Both the position numbers and the translations under genes were made by a program. Shown one piece after another: positions 5,507-6,313 of a stretch of DNA of 6,313 bases (its first letter is position 1; the number at the start of each line of letters is the position of its first letter). Source of the stretch: Asaia bogorensis (GTDB lineage Bacteria > Pseudomonadota > Alphaproteobacteria > Acetobacterales > Acetobacteraceae); contig CAMBXJ010000267.1 of NCBI GenBank assembly GCA_945871455.1, positions 1 to 6,313 on the forward strand, written 5' to 3'. Under the pieces are notes generated by a model. The model did no database searches. It saw only the letters and a list, made by a program, of their open reading frames with translations, and was not told the origin of the DNA.

Positions 5507-6238
5507 CTAATCCCGCGCGATTTCCCCGATAAACGCGCGCGTCCGTTCATGCTTCGGTGCCCCGAGCACCTGCGTCGGCGGGCCTTGCTCAACGATCCGT
5601 CCGTCATCCATGAACACCACCCGGTCTGCCGCCGCGCGGGCGAAGTTCATTTCGTGCGAAACCACCACCATCGTCATCCCGGCGTCGCGGAGCGAACGCA
5701 TGACGGCGAGCACGCTGCCGACAAGCTCCGGGTCCAGCGCGCTGGTTGGTTCATCGAACAGCATCACCCGCGGTTCCAGTGCGATCGCGCGGGCAATGGC
5801 CACGCGTTGTTGCTGCCCGCCCGACAACTGGCCGGGATGGTGGTCGGCGCGGTCCGCCAGCCCGACCCGGGCCAGAGCGGCCTGACCGGCGGCCTCCGCA
5901 TCCCGCCGCGACAGCCCGGCCACCTTGCGCAATGCCAGGGTGACATTCCCGAGCGCCGTCATGTGGGGGTAAAGGTTGAAGGACTGGAACACCATTCCGA
6001 TCCGCCGGCGGGCGTGGTTGATGTCGGTTCGCCGGCTCAACATGTCGACTCCATCCACGACGATGGCGCCCGCGGACGGTTCCTCCAGCCGGTTCAGGCA
6101 GCGCAGCAGGGTGGATTTGCCCGATCCCGACGGGCCGATGATGAACACGAGTTCGCGTTCCGCGACCAGCAGGTCAACCCCTTTCAGTACGTGCAGAGCG
6201 CCGAAATGTTTATGGACGCCGCGGGCTTCAATGATCAT
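5507..6238 (-). CDS. Polar amino acid ABC transporter ATP-binding protein (GlnQ/HisP type)
   Basis: The product has 243 residues, the normal length for the ATPase of polar amino acid importers. Motifs in order are an aromatic A-loop region HKHFGALHVLKG (9-20), Walker A GPSGSGKST (35-43), Q-loop VFQSFNLYPHMTALGNV (Q85), signature LSGGQQQRVAIARA (138-151), Walker B VMLFDEP (D162, E163), D-loop SALD (166-169) and the switch histidine VSHEM (H195), ending in GRIVEQGPP and the usual short tail. FNLYPHMT plus the RRRIGMVFQ run are typical of the GlnQ/HisP/ArtP group. It would pair with inner-membrane permeases and a periplasmic binding protein, none of which is inside the window; they may lie just beyond the right edge. 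The ATG at 6238 overlaps a TGA in another frame (ATGA). The frame stays open upstream to the window edge but has no further start codon there. The SDR and M20 genes follow, so the imported solute probably feeds the hydrolase. Confidence 0.95.
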   Translation of the reverse strand: MIIEARGVHKHFGALHVLKGVDLLVAERELVFIIGPSGSGKSTLLRCLNRLEEPSAGAIVVDGVDMLSRRTDINHARRRIGMVFQSFNLYPHMTALGNVTLALRKVAGLSRRDAEAAGQAALARVGLADRADHHPGQLSGGQQQRVAIARAIALEPRVMLFDEPTSALDPELVGSVLAVMRSLRDAGMTMVVVSHEMNFARAAADRVVFMDDGRIVEQGPPTQVLGAPKHERTRAFIGEIARD

Positions 6239-6313
6239 GGCCGGTTTCGGTTTCCCGAACCCGCCGGATGGCGGATCGACAGGCTGCGCGACATGGCTGG
6301 TGCGTCCTTCGAG
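6235..6313 (-). CDS. 3' end of an upstream gene, possibly the ABC permease
   Basis: Reading leftward from the window edge, one frame runs 25 codons and ends in TGA at 6235-6237, overlapping the ATPase start in the classic ATGA arrangement. The visible residues end in a basic, polar tail (RHPAGSGNRNRP) with no membrane segment, so nothing identifies the protein directly. Importer ATPase genes of this group commonly follow their permease gene with such overlaps, so a permease C-terminus is the natural guess. The other two minus-strand frames are also open over this short stretch, so the frame choice rests only on the overlap. Confidence 0.4.
   Translation of the reverse strand, partial: SKDAPAMSRSLSIRHPAGSGNRNRP

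Noticed and set aside
4185..5510. A 441-codon open frame on the plus strand across the SDR and M20 genes
   Set aside because: It lies antisense to two well-supported genes, has no family motifs, and is low-complexity Gly/Ala/Arg/Gln-rich sequence typical of a shadow frame in GC-rich DNA.

Overview
The window is GC-rich DNA, typical in composition and codon use of a high-GC Proteobacterium. Two dispersed palindromes in the 583-1050 gap carry the GTCATTGC-ended repeats that are common between genes of Alphaproteobacteria. An alphaproteobacterium, possibly of the Rhodospirillales/Acetobacteraceae type, is therefore the best guess, but this is inference and no taxonomic marker gene is present.

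Layout. (1) Positions 1-582, plus strand: the 3' part of a peptide-type ABC transporter ATPase whose start lies outside the window. (2) Positions 583-1050: a non-coding convergent gap with two REP-like palindromes and a degenerate half copy. (3) Positions 1051-1638, minus strand: a stand-alone Uma2-family (PD-(D/E)XK-like) protein. (4) Positions 1903-3002, minus strand: a two-gene unit, a GFA/CENP-V-type zinc protein followed by an exported MORN-repeat protein, joined by a one-base TAATG stop/start overlap. (5) Positions 3003-3391: a non-coding spacer with small dyads. (6) Positions 3392-6313, minus strand: a transport and catabolism unit. In transcription order it holds the tail of an unseen upstream gene, a GlnQ/HisP-type polar amino acid ABC ATPase, an atypical NAD(P)-binding SDR and an M20 amidohydrolase of the hippurate hydrolase type.

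How the genes work together. The ATPase, SDR and M20 genes are closely spaced (a 4-base ATGA overlap at the upstream edge, then gaps of 56 and 19 bases), so they are probably co-transcribed. A simple model is uptake of an amino-acid-like or N-acylated amino acid compound by the ABC system, followed by cytoplasmic amide hydrolysis by the M20 enzyme. The role of the SDR is unknown. The GFA-MORN pair and the Uma2 gene look like unrelated accessory genes.

I see no CRISPR array, prophage, transposase, tRNA or rRNA, and no convincing new multi-gene system. The points most worth a second look are the young, exact-period 69-bp MORN array, the mosaic of REP-like elements, and the composition of the SDR/M20/transporter unit.
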